A stretch of DNA of 20,283 nt, taken from NCBI GenBank assembly GCA_910587495.1, contig CAJUMT010000040.1, forward strand, positions 1-20,283. Reading direction: 5' to 3'. Shown piece after piece: positions 1-7,022 of this stretch (positions are counted from its first letter, which is position 1; every line of letters starts with the position of its first letter). The notes below the pieces were generated by a model. That model saw nothing but the letters and a program-made list of their open reading frames with translations. It had not been told where the DNA came from and searched no databases. Made by a program: the position numbers and the translations under genes. The stretch is from an uncultured Lachnospiraceae bacterium. GTDB taxonomy: Bacteria; Bacillota_A; Clostridia; Lachnospirales; Lachnospiraceae.

Positions 1-399
1 ATGGAAACGGGCGGTAGGAATATGGGCGCTTTCGTAGCCTGCTTTCATCTTTGATTTATATTTAATACGGGCCATGTCTTTTGGCTGCAGGCCTGTGGTG
101 ATATGGAAGTCTTCCCGAAGCCTTGCATCCTGTTCCAGCCAATATTCGTTGTTGCTTTCCAGCCAGTCGATTTTGCCGTGGCGGAAAGAAAGAAAAGCGA
201 CGGCACGGAACATGGCCTCGTAATCTTCCATATTCTCGACACGGTAATATTCAGTCAGCGTGTTTTTTAAACAGGGAGTCAGGGAATCATAAGGAGTATC
301 CCCAATACCGAGGACATTGATCCCGTTTGTTTTCAGGGCGACGCAGAAGTTTTCGTAGTTACCCGGAAAAGCAGGTGAAATAAAGATGAAGTTTCGCAT
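1..399 (-). CDS. ATP-grasp domain protein, N-terminal part (cut by window edge)
   Basis: The reading frame starts at the ATG at 399 and is open to base 1, so only the first 133 residues are visible and the C-terminal ATP-binding core lies outside the window. A GAGAGG ribosome binding site sits about 8 nt before the start. The N-terminus (MRNFIFISPAFPGNYENF) and the segment KIDWLESNNEYWLEQDARLR resemble the pre-ATP-grasp region of proteins annotated in Lachnospiraceae as ATP-grasp or carbamoyl-phosphate-synthase-like; this is recognition from memory, and no catalytic residue can be seen in the visible part. It begins 27 nt after the prs stop on the same strand with no terminator between them, so it is probably co-transcribed with prs. 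The substrate cannot be inferred. ATP-grasp enzymes typically ligate a carboxylate to an amine or thiol. Confidence 0.6.
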   Translation of the reverse strand, partial: MRNFIFISPAFPGNYENFCVALKTNGINVLGIGDTPYDSLTPCLKNTLTEYYRVENMEDYEAMFRAVAFLSFRHGKIDWLESNNEYWLEQDARLREDFHITTGLQPKDMARIKYKSKMKAGYESAHIPTARFH

Positions 400-426
400 G
401 ATTAGTCTTATCCTCTCTTGTTGTGT

Positions 427-1611
427 TTACTTTTGTGCATCTTTATATTTTTTTAGAAACCGATGTATACGCCCGTAAGGATCCAAAAGATCGCTGATGG
501 ATGCGTCGTGGTTCAGCGTGTCGATTAAAAGAGCGATGTATTTGCTCATATCACAGCTGATATAGTAAGGCTTTGCCAGAAGCTCCGGCTTTTGATAGAC
601 CAGATTGGTGGTAAGCAGACGATGGAACAGGCCTTCTTCAAACGCTTTGTCAAACTTTTCCAGCCCGTTGGTGAACAGCCCAAAGGTGGAGAATAAGAAG
701 ATCCGGTTGGCCTTCAGGTCTTTTAGCTTTCCGGCCACGTCGATCATACTTTCACCGGAAGAGATCATATCGTCAATGACGATAATGTCTTTCCCCTCCA
801 CATTGCTTCCCAGAAATTCATGGGCGACGATGGGATTGCGTCCGTTGACAATCTTTGTGTAATCCCTTCTTTTATAGAACATACCCATATCAAGACCCAG
901 AATGTTGGCAATATAAATGGCGCGGCTCATACCGCCCTCATCGGGGCTTACGACCATCATATGGCTGCTGTCTACCTGCAGGTCGGTTATATTACCAAGA
1001 AGCGCTTTAATGAACTGATAGGAGGCCTGTACGGTCTCAAATCCGTGCAGGGGTATAGCGTTCTGCACGCGAGGGTCGTGAGCGTCAAAGGTAATAATAT
1101 TGTCCACGCCCATATTAACCAATTCTTTTAAGGCCAGTGCGCAGTCCAAAGATTCCCTGGTAGAGCGTTTGTGCTGGCGGCTTTCATAGAGGAAGGGCAT
1201 GATGACAGTGATCCGTCTTGCTTTTCCGCCGCAGGCAGCAATAATACGTTTTAAATCCTGATAATGATCGTCCGGCGACATATGATTCTCATAGCCGCAG
1301 AGGGAATAGGTAAGACTGTAATTGCATACATCCACCATCAGGTAGAGATCCCGTCCGCGTACAGATTCCAGCACGATTCCTTTGGCTTCTCCTGAACCAA
1401 AACGGGGAACTTTGGCTGAAACCAGATAGGAATCTTGTTCGTACCCCTGGAAAGCAATAGTATTTTTATGTTCGTTTGCGCTCTCTCTGCGCCACTGCAC
1501 CAGATAATCGTTGACTTTTTGGCCCAGCTCTTTACAGCTTGGAAGAGGGATGATACCTAAAGGCCCTACTGGTATGGTTTCCAGAATGCGTTCGCTGCGT
1601 TGAATATTCAT
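427..1611 (-). CDS. prs: Ribose-phosphate pyrophosphokinase (PRPP synthetase), long form
   Basis: The product makes 5-phosphoribosyl-1-pyrophosphate from ribose-5-phosphate and ATP in the cytoplasm, feeding nucleotide, NAD, histidine and tryptophan synthesis. The start is the ATG at 1611, which follows GGAGGA at ideal spacing; upstream in-frame codons lack a binding site and would run back over the promoter. The protein is 394 residues, against about 315 for the usual bacterial enzyme. Recognisable elements in order are an RQH motif in LYESRQHKR (the RQD ATP loop in canonical enzymes), FDAHDPR with the conserved His, VVSPDEGGMSRA, a catalytic-loop-like YKRRDYTK, and the PRPP-binding loop VIDDMISSGES. 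Key catalytic positions therefore look intact, and the extra length is mainly before the ATP loop. This longer variant is, as I recall, common in Lachnospiraceae. It follows the helicase loader gene after 94 bp that hold its own promoter. Confidence 0.88.
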   Translation of the reverse strand: MNIQRSERILETIPVGPLGIIPLPSCKELGQKVNDYLVQWRRESANEHKNTIAFQGYEQDSYLVSAKVPRFGSGEAKGIVLESVRGRDLYLMVDVCNYSLTYSLCGYENHMSPDDHYQDLKRIIAACGGKARRITVIMPFLYESRQHKRSTRESLDCALALKELVNMGVDNIITFDAHDPRVQNAIPLHGFETVQASYQFIKALLGNITDLQVDSSHMMVVSPDEGGMSRAIYIANILGLDMGMFYKRRDYTKIVNGRNPIVAHEFLGSNVEGKDIIVIDDMISSGESMIDVAGKLKDLKANRIFLFSTFGLFTNGLEKFDKAFEEGLFHRLLTTNLVYQKPELLAKPYYISCDMSKYIALLIDTLNHDASISDLLDPYGRIHRFLKKYKDAQK

Positions 1612-1668
1612 AGTGATCCTCCACGGTAGAATAAAAACATGTGTAAGTGTAAAAAATCGATCAAAATT

Positions 1669-1698
1669 GTTATAACATCCCTGCCTTATTATCGTCAA
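1669..1698 (-). promoter_or_regulatory. Putative sigma-A promoter for prs
   Basis: On the minus strand there is TTGACG (1698-1693), an 18-nt spacer and TATAAC (1674-1669); shifting by one gives TTATAA with a 17-nt spacer. It lies just after the stop of the helicase loader gene and about 57 nt before the prs start. It suggests prs can be transcribed independently of the dnaD-dnaC operon. No experimental support is available. Confidence 0.55.
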
Positions 1699-1705
1699 GA
1701 TTATT

Positions 1706-2692
1706 TCACAGGGAGCGGGATATTTTTTTTCGGATACGTATGTCGCTGCCAATAAATTTTACAAGGGTGTAAGAACTTGTAATGCGGGAAAAGACCCGTT
1801 CACTGTATATATCCCGGAAATCTTTTGGAGATAAATTGGTGGAAAGAATGGTGGAACGTCTTCTAAGCGCCCGCTCATTCAGGATCTGGAAAAGTTTGGA
1901 TACAGTGAACGTATTGGCCATCTCCGTTCCTATATCGTCAAGGATCAGAAGATCGCTGTCCAGCAACGCTTCATGCCGCTGCCCCGGTTCTCCTGCCTCT
2001 GAACTGCCTGTGACAGAAAAATGTTCAAAGAACTGAAACGCCGTAAAATAGATGACGGAATGCCCCGAATCCAACAGCTCTTTGGCGATACAGTTAGTTA
2101 AAAAGGTCTTACCGGTTCCCACCGGTCCATAAAAGAGGAGACTTCGATCTTCTGCGTCAAAAGTGCGGATAAAGTCCTGGCATTTGCGGACCACAGCAGG
2201 CATGACGGCTTTTTGCTCGTCATCGTAAACGTCAAAAGAGAGAGTGGAAAAGTTTTCTTCTAACAAGACCGCCTGAAGCTTTGAAGAGGAATACAGGATT
2301 TGTATCTCTTCGTTTAAAAAGCATCGGCATTTTTTGCAGCCGATATAGCCGGTATCTTTACAATCCGGGCAAGCGTAAGCAAGTTCCAGATAATCTGCAG
2401 GATAACCGGCTTTTTTTAGGAGACCTTCTTTTTTCTGTTTAAGAGCGGACAGCTTGCAGCGCAGGTCTGCAAGGACTGATTCTCTATCTTCGCTGTCTGC
2501 TTTCTGGGGCGTGACATAGAGCTTTTCAGCCTGTTGTACGCTTAAAGCGGATATGGTTTCTTCAATCGTCTGGATTTCGGGCAGTTTTTCATAGATTTCT
2601 TCTCTATGCCTGCACTGTCTGCGGTAATTCTGGTACTGCCTTCGGTCATAGCTGCGCATGATGGCATCGTATTGTTTGTTTGTAAGAGGCAT
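1706..2692 (-). CDS. dnaC: DnaC/DnaI-type replicative helicase loader (AAA+ ATPase)
   Basis: The 328-residue protein has the architecture of helicase loaders that place the replicative helicase on DNA at the origin. An N-terminal helical region (about 1-100) is followed by a cysteine cluster (C108, C111, C119, C122, C124) that looks like a zinc-binding site, as in DnaI. The AAA+ core has Walker A GPVGTGKT at 189-196, Walker B LLILDDIG at 248-255, a sensor-1-like STNLS at 284-288 and candidate arginine-finger residues near 299-303. The start at 2692 is preceded by AGGAG 7 nt away, which overlaps the end of dnaD; only 9 bp separate the genes, so the pair is almost certainly translated from one message. 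An IstB-type transposon helper shares the ATPase core, but the neighbouring dnaD gene and the zinc cluster favour a replication role. It could equally be named dnaI. Confidence 0.88.
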   Translation of the reverse strand: MPLTNKQYDAIMRSYDRRQYQNYRRQCRHREEIYEKLPEIQTIEETISALSVQQAEKLYVTPQKADSEDRESVLADLRCKLSALKQKKEGLLKKAGYPADYLELAYACPDCKDTGYIGCKKCRCFLNEEIQILYSSSKLQAVLLEENFSTLSFDVYDDEQKAVMPAVVRKCQDFIRTFDAEDRSLLFYGPVGTGKTFLTNCIAKELLDSGHSVIYFTAFQFFEHFSVTGSSEAGEPGQRHEALLDSDLLILDDIGTEMANTFTVSKLFQILNERALRRRSTILSTNLSPKDFRDIYSERVFSRITSSYTLVKFIGSDIRIRKKISRSL

Positions 2693-2701
2693 GGCATTCT
2701 C

Positions 2702-3736
2702 CTATTGACTATTTAAAAGTTGGCGCTCCAGCTCGTCGAAATCGTAGTCACGTTGTTCAAAATTGGTAAAGCCTGTGGGCCGGGTATCCGGGGTGGCCTT
2801 TTTCTTTTTGCCTTTCTTCTGATGCGCCTGGTCTAATTTTTCTACATCTGCCAAGGTATGTACTTTGTGTTCCGTCCAGCTTTTTAAGATTTGGTCGGTG
2901 TATGCAAAATTTGGCTTATGCAGCCGTTCCATGGTTTTTCTGCAGGCTTCCAGTATAAGGTCTATAGTAAAATCATAAGTACGCAGCCATTTTTCTATAT
3001 ATTTTAATTCGGATTCGACAGGATTACGGTCATTGATACCGAATGCTTTCATTACTGCAAAACATCCCCGGGTATAAGTGGTTGTCCGTTCTTTGGCCTG
3101 TGCGACAGTATGGATGCCGGCTTCTGCCCACGCGAGGGCAACCGTTTCAATGTAGTGGATGCTGCGGCTTCCCTTGCAGACACAATATTCCACCAGGTAT
3201 TCGATCAGATCTACAGAGAAGCGGAGCTGATCATAAAAATACAGAAGTGTCTCGATCTCTGAAGAGGACAGCGTCTTTTTTAAATATTGCTCACATACGA
3301 ACATAAGCTGTCTGCATTCGTCCTGCGCAGAGAACTGTTCCAATTCGTCGGGGCTGTAAGACTTTTTGTTCGGAAGGGAAGCATTTGCGGTATCGTCCTG
3401 TGCAGAGACGGTCAGCGGTTCTGTAGCAGGTCCCGGCAGAGGAATTTTTAAAAGGTAGATGCCTGCTAAATCTCCTGAGGCGCTGCGTTCCAATTTCAGA
3501 ATTTTCTGTTTTTCCCAGTATTTGAGCGCTCGTAAAATGTCTCCTTCTGTGTGGTCCAGCGCATCGGCCAGCGTTGTGACAGAAAGCTCCTTTGGGGGAT
3601 TGTGAAGAACCCTTAAGAGATAAAGATAGACTTTTACATATTCTCCGTTGGCTTTTGGCATATAGTGATCCAAAAATACATTGGATATGCCGGTCATGCC
3701 GACGGGTATTTCCGTCTTTAATGTGAACTGATTCAT
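2702..3736 (-). CDS. dnaD: DnaD-family primosome/replication initiation protein with two C-terminal DnaD domains
   Basis: The product is expected to remodel DNA and help load the helicase at the origin together with DnaA and the neighbouring ATPase. The start chosen is the ATG at 3736, preceded by GGAGGG; an in-frame ATG further upstream would place coding sequence over the promoter. The 344-residue protein has an N-terminal winged-helix DnaD-like region (about 1-95), a linker, and two successive DnaB_2/DnaD helical domains. Each domain ends in the diagnostic motif: Y195-x3-V199-x3-W203 in the first and Y279-x3-I283-x3-W287 in the second. A lysine-rich stretch (KKGKKKK, about 307-313) and the tail NFEQRDYDFDELERQLL follow. 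It is the first gene of an operon with the helicase loader, 9 bp downstream. Its upstream region carries DnaA boxes. Confidence 0.9.
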   Translation of the reverse strand: MNQFTLKTEIPVGMTGISNVFLDHYMPKANGEYVKVYLYLLRVLHNPPKELSVTTLADALDHTEGDILRALKYWEKQKILKLERSASGDLAGIYLLKIPLPGPATEPLTVSAQDDTANASLPNKKSYSPDELEQFSAQDECRQLMFVCEQYLKKTLSSSEIETLLYFYDQLRFSVDLIEYLVEYCVCKGSRSIHYIETVALAWAEAGIHTVAQAKERTTTYTRGCFAVMKAFGINDRNPVESELKYIEKWLRTYDFTIDLILEACRKTMERLHKPNFAYTDQILKSWTEHKVHTLADVEKLDQAHQKKGKKKKATPDTRPTGFTNFEQRDYDFDELERQLLNSQ

Positions 3737-3793
3737 GTGATCCCTCCGCTGTATGTGCTTTGCAGTTTGATGCTGCGCATTTCTTTCGCGGGT

Positions 3794-3822
3794 ATTATAG
3801 CACAACAAAAATAAAAAGAAAA
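3794..3822 (-). promoter_or_regulatory. Putative extended -10 promoter of the dnaD-dnaC operon
   Basis: On the minus strand TGC-TATAAT places a perfect -10 (3799-3794) with an extended TGn element. The -35 position, about 3822-3817 at a 17-nt spacer, reads TTTTCT and is poor. The dnaD start lies about 58 nt further on. The nearest DnaA-box pair is about 70 bp upstream of the -10. Confidence 0.5.
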
Positions 3823-3869
3823 TAGTCCACAAGGTTGCAGGAGATATGGAAAAGCACAGGGCATAATTA

Positions 3870-3887
3870 TGTGGATAATGTGGATAA
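3870..3887 (-). promoter_or_regulatory. Tandem pair of perfect DnaA boxes (left pair)
   Basis: TGTGGATAATGTGGATAA is two adjacent copies of the complement of the DnaA box TTATCCACA (3870-3878 and 3879-3887) with no spacer. It lies upstream of the dnaD promoter. The match to the DnaA consensus is exact; actual DnaA binding is inferred. Confidence 0.75.
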
Positions 3888-3995
3888 CTTGGTGGAAAGT
3901 ATTCGTTATGGGAAACCGAATTTGACAAAAAACATTGGAAAGCCCGACAAAATGCGACTTTTTTCGAGTTTACAGGGAAATATTATGTAAATATG

Positions 3996-4043
3996 TTATC
4001 CACGAAAAAATCCACATGCTTGAACAACATATTATGTTGATAA
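3996..4043. promoter_or_regulatory. Degenerate DnaA-like boxes
   Basis: Between the two perfect pairs are TTATCCACG (3996-4004, one mismatch, plus strand), AAATCCACA (4008-4016, two mismatches, plus strand) and TGTTGATAA (4035-4043, complement TTATCAACA, one mismatch). Their closeness to the perfect right-hand pair makes a continuous cluster from 3996 to 4064. Low-affinity boxes like these are known in origins, but any function here is inferred. Confidence 0.45.
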
Positions 4044-4053
4044 ACATGTGGAT
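4005..4053 (-). terminator. Probable intrinsic terminator of murC, overlapping DnaA boxes
   Basis: Read on the minus strand, ATCCACATG (4053-4045) pairs with CATGTGGAT (4018-4010), a 9-bp outer stem. Inside it CAACAT (4039-4034) pairs with ATGTTG (4030-4025) around a 3-nt loop. The right arm runs straight into a T6 tract (from 4010 down to 4005). It begins 13 nt after the murC stop. The stem is AT-rich and has an internal loop, so efficiency may be modest. The left arm is part of a DnaA box. Confidence 0.55.
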
Positions 4054-4064
4054 AATGTGGATAA
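4047..4064 (-). promoter_or_regulatory. Tandem pair of perfect DnaA boxes (right pair)
   Basis: A second TGTGGATAATGTGGATAA gives two exact DnaA boxes (4047-4055 and 4056-4064) in the same orientation as the left pair. It ends 2 nt from the murC stop codon and supplies the left arm of the proposed murC terminator. Confidence 0.75.
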
Positions 4065-4066
4065 CT

Positions 4067-5455
4067 TTATCTGGACAGAAGATTTTCCCCAATTTTCAGC
4101 ACATCTCCGGCTCCCATAGTTATCAACAGGTCGCCGTGCATACAATTTTTTAATAAAAATTTTTCGATTTCTTCAAAAGTGGGGAAATAATAGGCGGATT
4201 TTCCTATATTTTCCAGCTCCGCTTTCAGGTCCAGGGAAGAAATACCGATAGTGTTTACCTCCCTGGCGGCATAAATATCTGCCAGGATCACATGATCCGC
4301 CATGGAAAGCGCCTGGGCGAACTGGTGTAAGAACGCCTTCGTCCGTGTATAAGTGTGGGGTTGAAATACACACCACAGCTCCCGGTGGGGATAATTTGAA
4401 GCGGCAGAAAGCGTGGCGGCAATTTCCGTGGGATGGTGGGCATAGTCATCTATAATGGTGATTCCGTTTACTTCTCCTTTATACTGGAAACGCCGGTCGG
4501 TTCCATGGAACTTTGAAAGTCCTGAGGCTATGTCTCCAAAAGAAATGCCAAGTTCCATGGACGCAGCCAAAGCGGCCAGAGCATTGGATACGTTGTGCCT
4601 GCCGGGGACATGAAGTGTAATATTTCCCAGATATTGATCTTTGTGCAGGCATCCGAAAGAAGCGCATCCTTTGTCATCATAAGTAATGGGTTCTGCTACA
4701 CGATAATCTGCATCCTTACTAAATCCATAATTGACGACACGGGCTTTCGTATCTGCAGTGATTTTACCGGGGTCCAAAATCTCATCATTGATCACAAGCA
4801 GCCCTTCAGACGGCAGAAGTTTTGTGAAACGGTGAAAAGAATTCCTGATATCTGCAAGATCTTTAAAAAAATCCATATGATCTTCTTCGATATTCAATAT
4901 AAGTTCCACTGTGGGGAAAAAGGATAAGAAACTGTTGGTATACTCGCAGGCTTCTGTCAGGAAAGTATCCGAATGACCCACTCGGATATTGCCGCCGATC
5001 TCAGGCAGTATACCGCCCACGGAGATCGTCGGGTCCTGTTTTGCTTCCAGAAGGATGGAAGAGAGCATGGAAGTGACTGTGGTTTTTCCATGGGTCCCGG
5101 ATACGGCGATAGCTGTCTGATAGTTGCGCATGATTTGTCCTAACAGTTCGGCTCTGGAAAGCATGGGGATGCCGACATTTTGGGCTGCGATGTATTCCGG
5201 GTTGTCCGGATGGACAGCAGCGGTGAAGACCACAGCCTGTATGCCGGGCCGGATGTTTTCTGCTTTCTGACCATAAAAGACATTCGCACCCAAAGCTGTA
5301 AGATGCCTGGTGAGTTCAGATTCACGCAGATCCGAACCGGATATGGTGAATCCTTCTTTTAAAAGAATCTCGGCTAAGCCGCTCATGCTGATGCCGCCGA
5401 TCCCGATGAAATGCACATGGATCGGTTCCTGAAAATTTATCTGATACATAGGCAT
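4067..5455 (-). CDS. murC: UDP-N-acetylmuramate--L-alanine ligase
   Basis: MurC adds L-alanine to UDP-MurNAc using ATP, the first amino-acid step of the peptidoglycan stem peptide, in the cytoplasm. The 462-residue length is typical. The N-terminal Rossmann domain begins with HFIGIGGISMSGLAEI (14-29). The central ATPase domain has the P-loop GTHGKTT at 120-126 and EACEYTNSF near 168-176, followed by the NIEEDHMD segment (188-195). The C-terminal ligase domain has DDYAHHPTE at 336-344, FQPHTYTRTK at 364-373 and a GAGD at 448-451. The start at 5455 is preceded by GGAG with a 5-nt spacer; a second ATG two codons in fits less well. It is transcribed away from glgC and toward dnaD. A tandem DnaA-box pair abuts its stop codon. 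Confidence 0.97.
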   Translation of the reverse strand: MPMYQINFQEPIHVHFIGIGGISMSGLAEILLKEGFTISGSDLRESELTRHLTALGANVFYGQKAENIRPGIQAVVFTAAVHPDNPEYIAAQNVGIPMLSRAELLGQIMRNYQTAIAVSGTHGKTTVTSMLSSILLEAKQDPTISVGGILPEIGGNIRVGHSDTFLTEACEYTNSFLSFFPTVELILNIEEDHMDFFKDLADIRNSFHRFTKLLPSEGLLVINDEILDPGKITADTKARVVNYGFSKDADYRVAEPITYDDKGCASFGCLHKDQYLGNITLHVPGRHNVSNALAALAASMELGISFGDIASGLSKFHGTDRRFQYKGEVNGITIIDDYAHHPTEIAATLSAASNYPHRELWCVFQPHTYTRTKAFLHQFAQALSMADHVILADIYAAREVNTIGISSLDLKAELENIGKSAYYFPTFEEIEKFLLKNCMHGDLLITMGAGDVLKIGENLLSR

Positions 5456-5491
5456 AAAATCTCCGTTTCTGTAAATATATTTTATGCAGTT

Positions 5492-5520
5492 ATCTTATAC
5501 TTTTTTCATATGAAAATCAA
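5492..5520 (-). promoter_or_regulatory. Tentative murC promoter with embedded palindrome
   Basis: On the minus strand TTGATT (5520-5515), a 17-nt spacer and TAAGAT (5497-5492) form a weak sigma-A-like promoter about 37 nt before the murC start. A perfect 14-bp palindrome, TTTTCATATGAAAA (5503-5516), covers most of the spacer and touches the -35, as an operator would. Both assignments are weak. Confidence 0.35.
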
Positions 5521-5677
5521 TGCGGGAAAAATGCAGGAGATAAAGGACTCATAATTTTTACCAAAAAATGTGGGGAATTTATGTAAAAAATGATGAAAGA
5601 ACAAAAAATGTGTTTTGGAACATGGAAAGAAATGGCGCAAAATGCAGGAAAACATCGAATAATTTTGTCCTTAGATG

Positions 5678-5706
5678 TTCACTATTTACAAAAGATGTGG
5701 TATAAT
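5678..5706 (+). promoter_or_regulatory. Putative promoter of glgC-glgD
   Basis: A perfect TATAAT (5701-5706) preceded by TGG gives an extended -10. The -35 position at a 17-nt spacer reads TTCACT (5678-5683), a partial match. It lies 41 nt before the glgC start codon, which fits a short leader. Confidence 0.6.
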
Positions 5707-5747
5707 AGTTCCATCAAAGACATTAAGTTACAGCAAGAGGTGATAGC

Positions 5748-7022
5748 GTGATTAGAAAAGAAATGATAGCTATGCTGCTGGCAGGAGGGCAGGGAAGTCG
5801 GCTGGGCGTATTGACTGCGAAGGTAGCAAAACCAGCCGTTGCCTTCGGAGGAAAATACCGTATCATCGATTTTCCTCTCAGCAATTGCATTAACTCAGGG
5901 GTCGATACGGTCGGAGTATTGACCCAGTATCAGCCGCTTCGTCTGAATACCCATATCGGTATTGGTATGCCTTGGGATTTGGACCGCAACAATGGAGGCG
6001 TGACCATACTCTCACCCTATGAAAAGAGTGCCGGAAGCGACTGGTATTCAGGCACGGCCAATGCCATCTACCAGAACATCGACTATATTGATACATATAA
6101 TCCCGAATATGTATTAATTCTTTCCGGCGACCATATTTACAAAATGGATTATGAAGTGATGCTGGACTACCATAAAGAGAATGACGCCGCGGTTACAATC
6201 GCCTGTATGCCGGTTCCCTGGGAAGAGGCGAGTCGGTTTGGCGTTGTGATTGCTGATGAGAAAGGGCAGATCAGCGAGTTTGAAGAAAAGCCTGCCAATC
6301 CCAGAAGCAATCTTGCATCTATGGGCATCTATATCTTTACATGGAAGATCTTGAGAGAGACGCTTATCAAGATGAAAAATGTTCCCAACTGCGATTTTGG
6401 GAAACACATTCTGCCTGAATGCCTGGACGGCGGGGAGCGCCTGTTCGCTTATGAATACAACGGATACTGGAAAGACGTAGGGACATTGGGTTCTTATTGG
6501 GAAGCCAATATGGAACTGATTGACATTATTCCTGAATTTAATTTGTATGAAGAGTTTTGGAAGATTTATACAAAAAGCGACGCAGTGCCGCCTTTGTATG
6601 TGTCCCAGGAAGGCTTTATCGAAAAAAGTATCGTCTGCGGTAATTCCACCATCGAAGGCTCCGTCATTAATTCTGTCATCGGTGCGGGCGTCACGGTGGA
6701 AAAAGGAGCGGTGGTGAAGGACTCTATCATTATGAAGAACACGAGGATCGGAGCCGGATGTCAGGTTAATAAAGCCATCATAGCAGAAGAAGTGACTATA
6801 GGAGAGAACTGTATCCTAGGCACAGGCGAGGAGATACCCAATAAGGTGAATCCGAAAGTATATTCTTTCGGGCTTGTGACCATCGGGGAAGATTCCGTCG
6901 TTCCGTCTGGCGTACAGATCGGCTTTAATACAGCCATATCAGGTGTTACCTACGCAGACGATTATCCGAATGGTTGTCTGGCAAGCGGCGAGACATTAAT
7001 TAAGGCAGGTGACAGAGCATGA
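5748..7022 (+). CDS. glgC: Glucose-1-phosphate adenylyltransferase, catalytic subunit
   Basis: GlgC makes ADP-glucose from glucose-1-phosphate and ATP, the committed step of glycogen synthesis. The start is a GTG at 5748, preceded by AGAGGTGA; the N-terminal sequence MIRKEMIAMLLAGGQGSRLG matches the family start. In the 424-residue protein the nucleotide-binding loop LAGGQGSRLG (11-20) and the AKPAV / GGKYRIIDFPLSN stretch are intact, as are SGDHIYKMDY (containing the catalytic Asp) and FEEKP (sugar-phosphate lysine). The C-terminal third has hexapeptide-like repeats of a left-handed beta-helix. It overlaps glgD by 4 nt (ATGA), so the two are translationally coupled, as expected for subunits of a hetero-oligomer. 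Confidence 0.96.
   Translation: MIRKEMIAMLLAGGQGSRLGVLTAKVAKPAVAFGGKYRIIDFPLSNCINSGVDTVGVLTQYQPLRLNTHIGIGMPWDLDRNNGGVTILSPYEKSAGSDWYSGTANAIYQNIDYIDTYNPEYVLILSGDHIYKMDYEVMLDYHKENDAAVTIACMPVPWEEASRFGVVIADEKGQISEFEEKPANPRSNLASMGIYIFTWKILRETLIKMKNVPNCDFGKHILPECLDGGERLFAYEYNGYWKDVGTLGSYWEANMELIDIIPEFNLYEEFWKIYTKSDAVPPLYVSQEGFIEKSIVCGNSTIEGSVINSVIGAGVTVEKGAVVKDSIIMKNTRIGAGCQVNKAIIAEEVTIGENCILGTGEEIPNKVNPKVYSFGLVTIGEDSVVPSGVQIGFNTAISGVTYADDYPNGCLASGETLIKAGDRA

Larger units (their letters stand above)
3737..4066. other. 330-bp AT-rich intergenic region between murC and dnaD
   Basis: I find no gene here. It holds, from right to left, a tandem pair of DnaA boxes next to the murC stop, a probable murC terminator, degenerate DnaA-like sites, a second tandem pair of DnaA boxes, and the dnaD promoter and leader. 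A short open frame on the plus strand through this region has low-complexity composition and is antisense to both neighbours, so it is not called. Confidence 0.8.
3870..4067. repeat. 21-bp direct repeat containing the paired DnaA boxes
   Basis: The same 21 bases occur at 3870-3890 and 4047-4067: the 18-bp double DnaA box followed by CTT. The copies are 177 bp apart, close to a whole number (about 17) of helical turns. The right copy runs into the murC stop codon. Confidence 0.9.

Noticed and set aside
1612..1752. N-terminal extension of prs back to an ATG at 1752.
   Set aside because: It would overlap the helicase loader gene and the prs promoter and adds residues unlike the family, while the ATG at 1611 has a strong binding site.
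3870..4064. Calling the DnaA-box region the chromosomal origin oriC.
   Set aside because: No dnaA, dnaN or rpmH lies in the window, I could not identify a clear unwinding element or DnaA-trio, and DnaA-box clusters outside oriC are known. GC-skew data would be needed.
4120..4128. A further DnaA-like 9-mer, TTATCAACA, inside the murC coding end.
   Set aside because: It has one mismatch and encodes conserved murC residues (LLIT), so it is most simply explained by coding; it was not counted in the cluster.
3935..4153. A 72-codon plus-strand frame across the DnaA-box region and the murC 3' end.
   Set aside because: It is antisense to murC at its end, follows repetitive DnaA-box sequence and shows no recognisable domain or ribosome binding site.
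5590..5751. A 53-codon open frame (starting MMKEQKMCFG) whose TGA overlaps the glgC GTG start by 4 nt, like a leader peptide.
   Set aside because: It runs through the proposed glgC -10 (TATAAT at 5701), so a transcript from that promoter would lack it, and it has no convincing ribosome binding site. Coding overlap with GTG is probably chance.
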